Below, piece after piece: positions 28,981 to 37,594 of a stretch of DNA of 64,000 nt. A program made the position numbers and the translations under genes. Positions within the stretch are counted from its first letter, which is position 1. Each line of letters begins with the position of its first letter. Source of the stretch: Amycolatopsis taiwanensis DSM 45107 (GTDB lineage Bacteria; Actinomycetota; Actinomycetes; Mycobacteriales; Pseudonocardiaceae); assembly GCF_000519205.1 (NCBI RefSeq), contig NZ_JAFB01000003.1, positions 207,428-271,427 of the forward strand, written 5' to 3'. Under the pieces are notes generated by a model. That model was not told the origin of the DNA. It made no database searches and was given only the letters and a program-made list of their open reading frames with translations.

Positions 28981-29119
28981 CTAGCGTGCGGGCTCGTACC
29001 GTCTGACATGGGCCAACGAGAGATTGCCCACCTGGCGAATCGATCAAGAAGAGGGCCCGCGGCGAGTTCGCGCCTGGCGGGTCGCCGGATCTTCCTCGCA
29101 CACGGTCCGTGCCCGGGCC

Positions 29120-29125
29120 TAAGCT
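29120..29125 (+). promoter_or_regulatory. Candidate -10 of the LysE-type gene (leaderless)
   Basis: TAAGCT ends 7 nt before the GTG at 29133, and no ribosome-binding site is present, so a leaderless transcript is likely. Such transcripts are common in actinobacteria. Confidence 0.4.
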
Positions 29126-29132
29126 TGGGGTC

Positions 29133-29777
29133 GTGGTCTCCCCCGGGCAGTTCGCCGCGTTCGCGGCATTGGTTTTCGTGATGGTCGTCGTACCAGGACC
29201 GAGCGTGCTGTTCACCGTCAGCCGGGCGCTCACCGTCGGCCGGCGTGACGCGCTGCTGACCGTGCTCGGCAACTCCGCCGGTGTCTACACACAGGTGGTC
29301 GCGGTGGCGTTCGGTCTTGGCGCGCTGGTCGAGCGCTCGGCCACGGTGTTCACCGTGATCAAGCTGGCCGGCGCCGGTTACCTGGTCTACCTGGGCGTGC
29401 AGGCGGTCCGACACCGGCGCAGGCTGTCCGAGGCGTTCTCCGCCGCGGTCCGGACGACCCCCGCGCGCACCCTGACGGTGCTGCGCGACGGTTTCGTGGT
29501 CGGGTTCGCCAACCCCAAGTCGATCGTGTTCCTGGCCGCCGTGCTGCCCCAGTTCGTGAGCTACCCGGTGGGGCACGTGCCGACTCAGATCATGCTGCTG
29601 GGCATCAGCCTGCCCATGATCGCGATCTGCACGGACTCCGCGTGGGCACTGGCGGCGGGGAGCGCACGCACCTGGTTCGCGCGCTCCCCCCGCCGGCTGG
29701 AACTGATCGGCGGCACCGGCGGACTGGTCATGATCGGCCTCGGCGCCGGCCTGGCCCTGAACGGCCGTAAGGACTGA
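29133..29777 (+). CDS. LysE/RhtB-family amino-acid exporter
   Basis: A 214-aa membrane protein with about six hydrophobic segments and the family landmarks VVVPGPSVLFTVSRALTVGRR near 17-37 and GFVVGFANPKSIVFLAAVLP near 127-146. It should export an amino acid or a related metabolite; substrate unknown. GTG 29133 was preferred to 29109 because it lies just after a -10-like TAAGCT and the hydrophobic N-terminus begins there. It converges with the DHFR-like gene. Confidence 0.88.
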   Translation: MVSPGQFAAFAALVFVMVVVPGPSVLFTVSRALTVGRRDALLTVLGNSAGVYTQVVAVAFGLGALVERSATVFTVIKLAGAGYLVYLGVQAVRHRRRLSEAFSAAVRTTPARTLTVLRDGFVVGFANPKSIVFLAAVLPQFVSYPVGHVPTQIMLLGISLPMIAICTDSAWALAAGSARTWFARSPRRLELIGGTGGLVMIGLGAGLALNGRKD

Positions 29778-29800
29778 ACCGGGCGGTCAGCGCGCCCGGT
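29778..29800. terminator. Bidirectional hairpin overlapping a stop codon
   Basis: ACCGGGCG pairs with CGCCCGGT around a 7-nt loop, starting just after the LysE stop. The minus-strand gene's stop at 29787 lies in the loop. The position suits termination of both convergent genes. Confidence 0.5.
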
Positions 29801-30332
29801 AGGTCAGCAGGACGTTGCCGGAGGAGAACGGCCGGGCTCCGGTGAGGGTCAGGCCCGCCCGGTCGGCGCCGTGGAGCGCGGGATGGCCGTCGCCGAGCAG
29901 GACCGGCATCACCATCAGGCGCAGTTCGTCGAGCACGCCGGCCCGCAGCAGGTCGACGGTCAGCGTGGAACTGCCGAAGATCCCGATGTCCTTACCCGGC
30001 TGGGCCTTCAGCGCGGTGAGTTCGCCGGCCGCATCGCCGGTGACCGGGCCGGCCCAGCCGGCCTCGCGCAGGGTCCGCGACGCGACCACCTTGGGCACGG
30101 CGTTCATCAGCGCGGCCACCTCGGGGTCGTCCCGCTTCGCCTCCGCGGTGGGCCAGTACGACGCCATCATCTGGTAGGTGGCCCGCCCGAACACCAGTGT
30201 GCCCGTCTCGTGCAGTTGCTTGATCGCGAACTCGTTGAACTCCTCGTCCACGACGTGCCAGTCGAGCTCGCGGTCCGGGCCCTCGTGGTACCCGTCCGCG
30301 CTTACCGCGATGAATGCGTAGATCTTCCTCAT
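29787..30332 (-). CDS. Dihydrofolate-reductase-fold protein (RibD C-terminal domain family)
   Basis: A 181-aa single-domain protein of the YyaP/RibD-C family: MRKIYAFIAVSADGYHEG at the N-terminus, LVFGRATYQMM near 50-60, and IGIFGSSTLTVDLLRAGVLDEL near 115-136. These proteins have the DHFR fold and probably bind NADPH; the substrate is unknown. It has no deaminase domain, so it is not a full RibD. ATG 30332 follows GAGGAG. An ArsR-type regulator lies upstream in the same direction. Confidence 0.85.
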   Translation of the reverse strand: MRKIYAFIAVSADGYHEGPDRELDWHVVDEEFNEFAIKQLHETGTLVFGRATYQMMASYWPTAEAKRDDPEVAALMNAVPKVVASRTLREAGWAGPVTGDAAGELTALKAQPGKDIGIFGSSTLTVDLLRAGVLDELRLMVMPVLLGDGHPALHGADRAGLTLTGARPFSSGNVLLTYRAR

Positions 30333-30413
30333 GACGGCTCCTCTCATCTCGTCAGATGGTCGGAACGCTCACGTGGTTCTCGACATCGGAAGGCACCGTA
30401 AATCGGGCCGGCC

Positions 30414-30432
30414 CATGAATGAGGAGTTCATG
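30414..30432. promoter_or_regulatory. Inverted repeat, possible ArsR-family operator
   Basis: CATGAA and TTCATG flank 7 nt (TGAGGAG), in the 130-bp gap between the ArsR-type gene and the DHFR-like gene. Dyads of this size are typical ArsR-family sites, but assignment rests on position only. Confidence 0.35.
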
Positions 30433-30462
30433 CCGGTTTTCGGGAGTAACGGGTCACTCATG

Positions 30463-30831
30463 TCAGCGCTCGGCGAGCACCAGGTCGAGCAGGCCGGGGA
30501 AGGCTTCGTCGAACTCCGGGCGGCGCAGCCGGTTGAGCCGGCGGGGGCCGGAGTCCCGCTGCTCGATCAGGCCTGCCGCGCGCAGTACGGCGAAGTGATG
30601 GCTGCGGGTCGCCTTGGTCACCGGCAGGTCGAAGGTCCCGCACGCCTTGGTCCAGTCCGGTATGCCGTCGAGTTCGCGCAGGATGGCGCGCCGCACCGGG
30701 TCGACGAGCGCCGCCAGGGCGTCCTGTAGCGACACGTCCCGCGGATGTGTGTGCGTCAGGCCACGGGCCCTGGCCGTGTCCAACGACACGGAATCCGATG
30801 GCGCTGTGTTCGATTGCTGTCGTACACTCAT
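30463..30831 (-). CDS. ArsR-family helix-turn-helix regulator
   Basis: A 122-aa winged-helix repressor. The HTH spans roughly 38-100 (DALAALVDPVRRAILREL, then VTKATRSHHFAVLRAAGLIE). No metal-binding Cys cluster of the ELCVCDL type is present; a single Cys occurs in KACGTFDL, so metal sensing is unlikely. ATG 30831 follows GGAGGT 8 nt upstream; an in-frame earlier start is possible. It is divergent from the SnoaL-like gene with only 42 bp between starts, so it probably controls that gene, itself, and the DHFR-like gene behind it. Confidence 0.85.
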   Translation of the reverse strand: MSVRQQSNTAPSDSVSLDTARARGLTHTHPRDVSLQDALAALVDPVRRAILRELDGIPDWTKACGTFDLPVTKATRSHHFAVLRAAGLIEQRDSGPRRLNRLRRPEFDEAFPGLLDLVLAER

Positions 30832-30873
30832 GTGGTCGACCTCCATCAAACACTGTATCCGAAGGGACCCCCG

Positions 30874-31368
30874 ATGACCCGACACCTCGACCTCTCCTTC
30901 GGCCCGGAGTCACGCAACCGTCTCGATGCGGCCGGCGAACCCGGGATCGACGGCGCGCTGGCCGCACTCGAGTCGTTCTACTTCGCGTTCAACAACGCCG
31001 ACCTCGACGCTTTCGGGCGGGTCTGGACAACTCACCCGCTGGCCCAGCTGAACAACCCGCTCGGCGGCATCCTGCGCGGAGGCAGCGCGATCACCGCGCT
31101 CTACGACCGCGTGTTCCACGGCCCTGCCCGGGTCACCGTCACCTTCGGCGACATCGTCGAATACGCCAGCGAGGGGCACGCCATCTTCGCAGGCCGCGAA
31201 ACCGGCGGCTACTCGGTGGACGGGTCCGAGACCGTGCCACTGTCCATCCGCACCACGCGCTACTTCCGGTACGAGGACGGGCGCTGGTCGCAGTTCCATC
31301 ACCACGGCAGCATCGACGACGCGGCCGCCCTCGCCGCCTATCAGTCGGCGATCAGCGGACGGTCGTGA
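30874..31368 (+). CDS. SnoaL-like / NTF2-fold protein
   Basis: A 164-aa protein of the nuclear transport factor 2 superfamily: ALAALESFYFAFNNADLDAFGRVW near 27-50, FGDIVEYASEGHAIFAGRE near 90-108, RYFRYEDGRWSQFHHHGSID near 130-149. The fold makes a cone-shaped pocket used by isomerases, cyclases and binding proteins; the function cannot be assigned. ATG 30874 follows GAAGGGA. Transcribed divergently from the ArsR-type gene. Confidence 0.8.
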   Translation: MTRHLDLSFGPESRNRLDAAGEPGIDGALAALESFYFAFNNADLDAFGRVWTTHPLAQLNNPLGGILRGGSAITALYDRVFHGPARVTVTFGDIVEYASEGHAIFAGRETGGYSVDGSETVPLSIRTTRYFRYEDGRWSQFHHHGSIDDAAALAAYQSAISGRS

Positions 31369-31461
31369 CCTACGCGCCCTGGATGCCGCCGCTTGGCTGA
31401 GGTTCAGCCAAGCCGGCCAGGTCGCGTTGTTCCGCTGCGCTGGTACCTGCCACCCCTCCAA

Positions 31462-31491
31462 GTCAAGAAACAGAGTAATCGTTATTTTGAC
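31462..31491. promoter_or_regulatory. AT-rich inverted repeat upstream of the PadR gene
   Basis: GTCAAGAAAC and GTTATTTTGAC form an imperfect dyad about 39 bp before the PadR ATG, in a stretch far more AT-rich than its neighbours. It could be a PadR operator overlapping the promoter. Confidence 0.4.
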
Positions 31492-31529
31492 TATGACCGC
31501 TCCGACGAGCACATGAAGGGGTTGCGACG

Positions 31530-32120
31530 ATGACCCTGCGGCATGCGGTACTGGCCTCACTGCTTGACGAGGAGCGCAGCGGCTACCAACTGGCCAAGGC
31601 ATTCGACGTGGGCGTGGCGAACTTCTGGCACGCCCTGCCCCAGCAGCTGTACGCCGAGCTGTCCAAACTGGAGAAAGATGGCCTGATCACCGGCCGTGAC
31701 GTACGACAGGCCAACCGGCCGGCCAAGCGCCTGTTCCGGCCGACCCGAGCCGGGCTGGACGAGCTGCAACGCTTCGTCGCGGCCGAGTCCAGGCCGTCGG
31801 TGATCCGCGACGATCTGCTGGTCAAGGTCCAGGCCGCCGACCACGTCGACCCCGATCCGCTGATCGAGCGATCGGCCCCTGGCTCGCCCGGCGCATCCGC
31901 GGCGAATCCACGGGGACGGCCGCACCGCCAAACGCCCCCGACTCCTGCCGGTGCAGTCGCCCGAACCGACATAACGGCTCACGACAACACGACAGGCACT
32001 AAGTGCGTTTCAACGCGGCGGAGCCGTTTGCTGTGGGCCGTCCACTTGCACTGCTACCCGCACCGCCACGCAAGCCACTTCGAAACGGTCTCTAGGACCT
32101 GGCTGTGGACGGCTTCGTGA
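31530..32120 (+). CDS. PadR-family regulator with degraded C-terminus
   Basis: Residues 1-110 are a good PadR winged helix (MTLRHAVLASLLDEERSGYQ, LYAELSKLEKDGLI) and reach the start of the C-terminal dimerisation helix (DDLLVKVQAADHVDPDPLIE). From about residue 112 the expected helix is replaced by Ser/Pro-rich sequence, and the frame then runs through repeat B copy 3 before stopping at 32118-32120. This looks like a frameshift or deletion that removed the dimerisation domain, so the protein may be non-functional. Other frames also fail to restore a PadR tail. ATG 31530 follows GAAGGGG. Confidence 0.6.
   Translation: MTLRHAVLASLLDEERSGYQLAKAFDVGVANFWHALPQQLYAELSKLEKDGLITGRDVRQANRPAKRLFRPTRAGLDELQRFVAAESRPSVIRDDLLVKVQAADHVDPDPLIERSAPGSPGASAANPRGRPHRQTPPTPAGAVARTDITAHDNTTGTKCVSTRRSRLLWAVHLHCYPHRHASHFETVSRTWLWTAS
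32007..32086. repeat. Repeat family B, copy 3, with inverted ends
   Basis: An 80-bp element bounded by GTTTCAACG on the left and CTTCGAAAC on the right. It shares GAGCCG, GTGGGCCGTCCACTTGCAC and the 19-bp core CCGCACCGCCACGCAAGCC with the other copies. It sits where the PadR gene converges on the SMC gene, and the PadR frame runs through it. Confidence 0.8.
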
Positions 32121-35100
32121 AGAGGCGGGTGGCGGACAGGCGGGCGGTGCCGTCCTCCTCGGCCAACTCGTCGAGGTGGCTCCGGATGGTCTCCTCGACC
32201 GACAGGTACTTGCGGCCCGCCCGCAGGTCCGCGTCGTTGCGCAGACGGATGATCAGCGGGAACTCCGACAGGGCGCCGGCGTCGAACAGGCCGGTGGTGT
32301 AAACGAGCTGCACGCCCAGCGCCTCGGCCACCACCCGCTGTAGTTCCAGCAGGTAGCCCGCGGACGCCCGCCCGATGGGGTTGTCCAGGAACAGCACCCC
32401 GGAGTGCCGGTTGGCCAGGCGGCCGCGATTGTTGGCGCGCAGCGCGGCCAGGGTGCAGTACAGGATGATCGCGGCGGTGAGCTGCTGCCCGCCGGAGAAC
32501 ACGTCCCGGATCTCGGAAACCCGCTGGCGTTGCGTGCGCAGCACCGAGTCGGGCTTGAGCAGGTCGACGCGGAAGCCCTTCGGCACGGCGGCCCGGACCC
32601 CGCGCAGCACCAGCGACATCCCGTCCCGGGGCAGCTCCCGGCCGTCGCCGGTCCGGCCGGCGGCGGCCTCGTCGACGACCTGGCCGAGTGCCTCGGTCAG
32701 CGCGGGCTCCTCGGGCTCGGCGAAGGAGATCCGCAGGAACTCCTGGCCCGACCAGTCACCCAGCCCCTCCGGCAGGCGCGAGAGCCGCTGCGCGGACTTC
32801 AGCGTCCGCAGGGCGCCTTCGACCATGCCCTGCAGGCGGGCCACGATCCCGGACCGGTGCCGGTCGATCTGCGCGAGGTCGCCGGTGAGCGTCCGCAGCC
32901 GCGGGCGCAGCGCGGCGGCCCACTCCCCCGCGTTGGCCGGCAGGCTGTCCCGGCGCACCGAGACGATCTGGTGCCGGACCGGGCTGGACAGCTTCTCGAA
33001 GCGCCTTTCGGTCGCGTACTGGGCGAGCGCGTCCGCTGCCGCGCGGACGCGCTTTTCGGCCTGCTCCACCGCGGAATCGGCCTCGGCCAGTGTCGCGTTG
33101 AGCTTCCGGAAACGCTCGTGTGCGGACTCGACGGCACCGTCGAACACGGGCCCGTCCGAAGTGGTGTCCGGCGTGAGGTGCGACAGGGACTCGGCGAGCA
33201 GCCGGAACCCGGCGGCCGAGTCGTTCGCGCTCGCCAGGACCCGCTCGGCCTCGGCTCGCCGAGCCTGTGCTCGTTCCCAGGCCCGCGCGGCGGCGCCGGC
33301 TTCCTCCGCGGCCCCGGCGATCAGCTCGCGGCCGTGCTCGGCGTCGCGCGGGTGGATCTCCAGCGAGACCGGCTGTCCCGGTAGCCGGTCCAGTTCGGCC
33401 CTGGCGGTGGCGACCAGGCCGACCACCTCGGTGTGCTCGGCTTCCAGGGCCACGACCGCCCGCCCGGCGCGCGCCTGCGCCGCGGCCCGGGTCGCGGCGT
33501 CCGAGCCGTCCGGGGTCTCCAGCAGCCGGCCGGCGAGTTCCCGGACGCGCGCGTCCAGTGCCTCCAGCGCCGCCCGTGCCGCGGACTCGGCCGACTCCGC
33601 CTGCTCGAGCTCGGCCCTCAGATCGCTGCCGACCGCTACCTTCGCGTAGGCGTCGCCGGCCGACGCGAAGGCCCGCCGCAGCGCGTCCACCGGCTCTGAC
33701 GGTGCGGGGTCCGCTTCGGACACCGCACCGCCCCCGGGCACCTCGGCGAGCTCGGCACGCGCGGTGCTGACCGTGCGCCGGTGCCCGTCCGCGGTCCGCT
33801 GCTCCTCCGCGGCCTCCTCGCGCAGCCGGGCGGCCCTGGCCGCGGCCTGCCCGGCGGTGGCCTCGGCCTGGGCCACGCTCTCCCGCGCCCGCTCCGCCTC
33901 CTGCGTCCACTGAGGAATCCGCGCCACTCGCCGGGCCAGCTCGCCGAGCCGGCGAGAGCGTTCCTCCGCCAGCCTCACGGCCGTGCGCAACGGCGGGATC
34001 AGCTCGCGAAGGCGAGTGCGCCGGGCGGAGAGCTCGGCCAGTTTCCCTTCCGCGGCGACGGCCTCGGCCTGGCGACCGGCCAGTTCGCGCGCCGCCGCCT
34101 CGGCGTTCTCGGCCAGGGTGGCCAGCGCGCCGGGCGGATAGTCCTCGCGCCACGCAGCGAGCCGCCACTCCAGCGCGGCGTCGTCGTTGATCGCGACGGC
34201 GAGGGCTTCGAGGTGTTTGCGTCGCCGAGCATGCCGGGCAAGGATCGCCCGCCGTTCGGTGTCGGCTGCCTCCTCGTCGTACATGGCCGGATTGGGCGGG
34301 ACGATGAACTCGGTGCCGGGCAGGGGCCCCTCGCCGTGCACCGCCTCCTTGGTGCCGATTGGCACCACGACGTTCGGCAGCAACTTGGCATCGGCCAGTA
34401 CCTCGGCCGCACGGGGCAGCTGTGCGGCGTCGTTGACCAGCACGCCGCCGGCCAGGTGCGGCAGCCGCGCCAGGACCCGCTCCCGGCCCCCGGCATCCAT
34501 TGTGGACAGATAGCGCCAGCCGGAGGACGCGGTGATTCCCGCCCGCTCCAACACCTCGAGCGCGGCCTGCACCTCGGGCGGCGCGGGGAGCAGACCCCCA
34601 CTGCCCAGCGCCGCCAGCGCTCGCTCGTCGGCGGAATCCTCCATACGCAGACCGGTCTGCTCGCGTTCGGCGCTCGTTCTGGCTTCCCGCAACCGGTTCA
34701 GCAGTGCGGGCGCGTCGGTCTCGAGCTGGACGGTGTCCCCGCCGAGCAGTTCGAGCAGCCGGGGATGGGCGGCCAGGCCGGCCGTGCGCCGCTGGGCGCC
34801 GGCCAGTTCGGCCGCGGTCTGATCGGCCCGGCCTTGCGCGATCGCGACCTGGTGCCGAGCCGAATGCGCGGCAGCCTGCGCATCGACGTGTTCCTCGGCA
34901 ACGGCTTCCAGCTCGGTTTCGCGTGCGGCCAAGTCCCGCACGGCGTTCTCCGCACGCATGCGGGCGTCTTCCGCGGTCTCCGCAACCCGAGTGCCGTCGT
35001 CGAGCAGGCCATCGCGGACGGCTTGGGAGATCTCCGCTCTGAGGTCGCCGATCCGCGCCGTCAGTTGGGCCTCCTCGGCGCGATGCTTCGCCGCGAGACC

Positions 35101-36531
35101 GGTCGCCTCGTCGCGACGGCCCTGCGCGAGCGCGGCCTCGTCGTGCGCCTTCGCCGCCCGCTGCTCCGCGGCCTGCGCCTGCTCCCCCGCCTGTTTCGCG
35201 AGCGCCAGCAGGCCACGCGCGAGCGCGTTCGCGGCCGCGTTCTTCGCCTCCAACGCGGGCTTCGCGGTCTGTTCCCGCTCTCCCACCAGTTGCCGGATGT
35301 CGGCCGCCTTGCGCACCGCGTTGACGTGGTTGAGGACCGTCGCGGTCTCGCGCCATGCTTCGGCGGTGGCGCGCGCCTCGGCCAGGTCGGTGTCGATGCG
35401 CTCCTTGCCGGCCAAGGTCTCGCCGAGCCGCAGTTCGGCCACCACCCGGCGGAGCTCGGTGACCACGGCGCCGCGGCGGCGGTGATCGCCCTCGGCCAGC
35501 TTCTCCTCGTCCCGTGCCCGGTCCACCTCCTCGCTCAGGCCGGCGAGCCGGGCTGCCTCCAGCCTGTGCCGGGCGACGACCGAAGCGGCGAACTCGCCCG
35601 CGTCTGCCCGCGCGACCCGGGCGAGCTTGCGGGACGCGGCCGCCAGCGACTCCTCGTCGACCAGGGGCGCGAGCAGATCCAGGGCCCCGGCCACGAACTC
35701 ACGCTCCGCCGTCAGCTCGCCGCGCTGACCGAGGTTGTGCGCATAGGTCTGTACCACGTCGGCGAGGTCGCGCGGGTCGTCCTCGGCGATCACGGCCTTG
35801 AGCAGGAACTCGACGAACGCCTCGTCGGAAGCGAAGGAGAACGCGTCGGCGGCCTCGCCCTCCCCGGCGTTCATCGCGCGCTGGTAGCGGAACAGCTCGG
35901 TGTCCAGCCCCAGCCCGTCGAGATGTTCGGTCCACTCGTGGTGCCGTCGGGTCCAGAACAGCGCCAGCTCCGGCTCCGCCCGGTGCGCCGCCTCCAGCTG
36001 TTCGGCGTACGCCGACATGGTCAGCAGCCGGCCGTCGGCGGTCAACGGCAGCGATTGGAGGTTCAGGCCGGCACTCGGGCGGAAGCAGTACCACGAGTCG
36101 ACCAGGTTCGCCGGATCGTTGGACACCACGTGCCCGCGCCACTGGGACACCTTGCCGGTGACGATCCGCTGCCCGGTCTCGGTGTGCTGCCACTCCAGCG
36201 CCACCTGCGCCACGTCCTTGGCGCCCACGAACTTCTCCAGCACCCGGGTGCTCGTGGTGCCCACCACCTGCCGCCGGCCGGGCAGCATCACCGAGAAGAT
36301 CAGCTTGATCAGCACCGACTTGCCGCCGCCGTTTTCCAGGAACAGCACGCTCGCCGGCGACGGGCGCCGGGGCAGCGCCGGCTCGGCGTCATGGATCCCA
36401 GCGCTGAACAACGCATCCTGCGTCGGCGTGGAGACCAACTCGCCCACGCCGCTGAAGTCCAGCAGCACGTCCTGGTACCGCGCACCGGCCGGGCCGACCG
36501 AGTGCAGCCGGGCCCGGGAAAGCTCATACAT
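32092..36531 (-). CDS. MukB/JetC-like SMC ATPase
   Basis: A 1479-aa SMC-type protein. An N-terminal ATPase lobe has Walker A ENGGGKSVL at 66-74. Residues from about 290 to 1200 are dominated by Glu/Ala/Arg-rich coiled coil with a presumed hinge near 600-720. The C-terminal lobe has the signature SGGQ near 1346-1349 and a Walker B LFLDN near 1380-1384. The residue after the Walker B Asp is Asn, not the usual catalytic Glu. The length is close to MukB rather than compact JetC. It follows kleisin-like and MukE-like genes in MukF-E-B order. It probably forms a DNA loop-extruding or plasmid-restricting complex; no JetD nuclease is adjacent. GAGGGGG precedes the ATG. Confidence 0.85.
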   Translation of the reverse strand: MYELSRARLHSVGPAGARYQDVLLDFSGVGELVSTPTQDALFSAGIHDAEPALPRRPSPASVLFLENGGGKSVLIKLIFSVMLPGRRQVVGTTSTRVLEKFVGAKDVAQVALEWQHTETGQRIVTGKVSQWRGHVVSNDPANLVDSWYCFRPSAGLNLQSLPLTADGRLLTMSAYAEQLEAAHRAEPELALFWTRRHHEWTEHLDGLGLDTELFRYQRAMNAGEGEAADAFSFASDEAFVEFLLKAVIAEDDPRDLADVVQTYAHNLGQRGELTAEREFVAGALDLLAPLVDEESLAAASRKLARVARADAGEFAASVVARHRLEAARLAGLSEEVDRARDEEKLAEGDHRRRGAVVTELRRVVAELRLGETLAGKERIDTDLAEARATAEAWRETATVLNHVNAVRKAADIRQLVGEREQTAKPALEAKNAAANALARGLLALAKQAGEQAQAAEQRAAKAHDEAALAQGRRDEATGLAAKHRAEEAQLTARIGDLRAEISQAVRDGLLDDGTRVAETAEDARMRAENAVRDLAARETELEAVAEEHVDAQAAAHSARHQVAIAQGRADQTAAELAGAQRRTAGLAAHPRLLELLGGDTVQLETDAPALLNRLREARTSAEREQTGLRMEDSADERALAALGSGGLLPAPPEVQAALEVLERAGITASSGWRYLSTMDAGGRERVLARLPHLAGGVLVNDAAQLPRAAEVLADAKLLPNVVVPIGTKEAVHGEGPLPGTEFIVPPNPAMYDEEAADTERRAILARHARRRKHLEALAVAINDDAALEWRLAAWREDYPPGALATLAENAEAAARELAGRQAEAVAAEGKLAELSARRTRLRELIPPLRTAVRLAEERSRRLGELARRVARIPQWTQEAERARESVAQAEATAGQAAARAARLREEAAEEQRTADGHRRTVSTARAELAEVPGGGAVSEADPAPSEPVDALRRAFASAGDAYAKVAVGSDLRAELEQAESAESAARAALEALDARVRELAGRLLETPDGSDAATRAAAQARAGRAVVALEAEHTEVVGLVATARAELDRLPGQPVSLEIHPRDAEHGRELIAGAAEEAGAAARAWERAQARRAEAERVLASANDSAAGFRLLAESLSHLTPDTTSDGPVFDGAVESAHERFRKLNATLAEADSAVEQAEKRVRAAADALAQYATERRFEKLSSPVRHQIVSVRRDSLPANAGEWAAALRPRLRTLTGDLAQIDRHRSGIVARLQGMVEGALRTLKSAQRLSRLPEGLGDWSGQEFLRISFAEPEEPALTEALGQVVDEAAAGRTGDGRELPRDGMSLVLRGVRAAVPKGFRVDLLKPDSVLRTQRQRVSEIRDVFSGGQQLTAAIILYCTLAALRANNRGRLANRHSGVLFLDNPIGRASAGYLLELQRVVAEALGVQLVYTTGLFDAGALSEFPLIIRLRNDADLRAGRKYLSVEETIRSHLDELAEEDGTARLSATRLFTKPSTARS

Positions 36532-36555
36532 CCTGCCCCCTCAAACAGTGTCCCC

Positions 36556-37356
36556 TCAAAGAGTGTCCGAAATGGACGGCCGGAGGGTGCCCGCGGCGTC
36601 GCCGACCGCCACCACGCCCAGCTCCAGCAGCTCCGCGAAAGCCCGGTCGGCGGCCAGCTCCCGCACCTGCACCTGGTAGCGCGGCGTCGTCCGGTAAGTG
36701 CCCCCCTGCTCGCCGTTCACCGGCACCAGGAAGCCCTGGTCGGCCAGGAACCGCAGGGCACGCGAGACCATGCCACGGGTGGTGTCGGAGGCGAGACGAC
36801 CGTCCTTGGTCGCGGCGGTGGCCGGCCGGCGCGCGTAGACCCGCCACGCCTGCTCCAGCTCCGGCGCGTCCGAGAGCGGGTCGTTGTTCCGGTCCGCCTT
36901 CGCCGCCCGTTCGTCGAGAATCCGGCATGCCTCCCGCACGACCCCGTCGACCTGCTCGACGCTCACCCGCCCGATGTAGGTGTCGTTGGCCAGGTCGTCG
37001 GGACGCGGGTACCCCAGCGCCGCGGTGGCCAGGTGCACCAGGCCGTGCAGCACCTTCTCGGTGTCCCGGCGTTCCCGGATCTTGCTCTGCCGGGCGTAGC
37101 TGTCCATCCTGATCTCGAACACCGACTCGTCGGTCGCGGCCAGCACCGCGCCCGCCTGGGTGCTGACGTCCAGCACCATCAACCCCAGGCCCGCGGCCAC
37201 CGCGTTGGTCAACTGCTTGAAAGCGTTGTCCTCGGTGTAGCGGCGCACCAGGTCCGCGTAGACCACGTCGCGCCCGGGCAGCTGTTTCGGCCGCATCCCA
37301 AAGGAAATCAGCCGAGCCGCCGCCTCCGCGTCCCCGGCGGTGACCGGCCCGCTCAT
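36556..37356 (-). CDS. MukE/JetB-like accessory subunit of an SMC complex
   Basis: A 266-aa protein between a kleisin-like and an SMC gene. Helical N-terminus, then a winged-helix-like C-terminal half (TTRGMVSRALRFLADQGFLVPVNGEQGGTYRTTPRYQVQVREL near 188-230, given here in pieces: TRGMVSRALRFLADQGF and YRTTPRYQVQVREL). Its size and position fit MukE/JetB, which bridge kleisin and SMC heads. Its stop region is tandemly duplicated before the SMC gene. ATG 37356 lies 2 nt after the stop of a 54-codon mini-ORF whose end supplies GCGGAGGAA. Confidence 0.78.
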   Translation of the reverse strand: MSGPVTAGDAEAAARLISFGMRPKQLPGRDVVYADLVRRYTEDNAFKQLTNAVAAGLGLMVLDVSTQAGAVLAATDESVFEIRMDSYARQSKIRERRDTEKVLHGLVHLATAALGYPRPDDLANDTYIGRVSVEQVDGVVREACRILDERAAKADRNNDPLSDAPELEQAWRVYARRPATAATKDGRLASDTTRGMVSRALRFLADQGFLVPVNGEQGGTYRTTPRYQVQVRELAADRAFAELLELGVVAVGDAAGTLRPSISDTL

Positions 37357-37358
37357 GC

Positions 37359-37523
37359 CTATTCCTCCGCGGGTTTGCGCGCGACCGCGATCGTGTCGAC
37401 GGGGCGCTCCACCCGAAATCGAGTCACCTTCTCGACATAGGCGCCCCGCCGCCCCGATAGCGGGCCTTCGGGGCGCGCGCAGTGGCCACCTTGATTGCCG
37501 CGCCTTGGCACAGAGCTACTCAT
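37359..37523 (-). CDS. Putative 54-aa ORF coupled to the JetB-like gene (repeat family A, copy 2)
   Basis: Begins MSSSVPRRGNQGGHCARPEG, continues PLSGRRGAY, and ends VDTIAVARKPAEE. The ATG overlaps the stop of the preceding 24-codon ORF (ATGA), and the JetB-like ATG follows 2 nt after its TAG. N-terminal (RGNQGGH.AR, PLSGR) and C-terminal (DT.....VARK.AEE) blocks match the ORF at 3001-3150 although the two loci are unrelated in function. It may be a conserved small protein or an open repeat delivering a ribosome-binding site. Confidence 0.42.
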   Translation of the reverse strand: MSSSVPRRGNQGGHCARPEGPLSGRRGAYVEKVTRFRVERPVDTIAVARKPAEE

Positions 37524-37594
37524 GCCGTCCTCTCCGCTTTCGCCGTCTTCTGCGCGAGTTCGCGCACTGTTCTCTCCGCGAATTTGCGCGTCAT
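37520..37594 (-). CDS. Putative 24-aa mini-ORF after the kleisin-like gene
   Basis: ATG overlaps the kleisin stop (ATGA) and its TGA overlaps the ATG of the 54-codon ORF (ATGA). It begins MTRKFAERTVRELAQK and would be a short basic amphipathic helix. The first seven codons resemble the 10-codon mini-ORF after shc (MTRKLAE). Confidence 0.35.
   Translation of the reverse strand: MTRKFAERTVRELAQKTAKAERTA

Noticed and set aside
29787-30332. DHFR-like gene considered as the missing ribD
   Set aside because: It has only the reductase-type fold, no cytidine-deaminase domain, and lies near ArsR/LysE genes rather than in the rib operon.
33781-37440. A 1219-codon open frame antisense to the SMC operon
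   Set aside because: Pro/Arg/Gly/Gln-rich shadow of GC-biased third positions; no domains, and the minus-strand SMC and MukE-like genes are clearly real.
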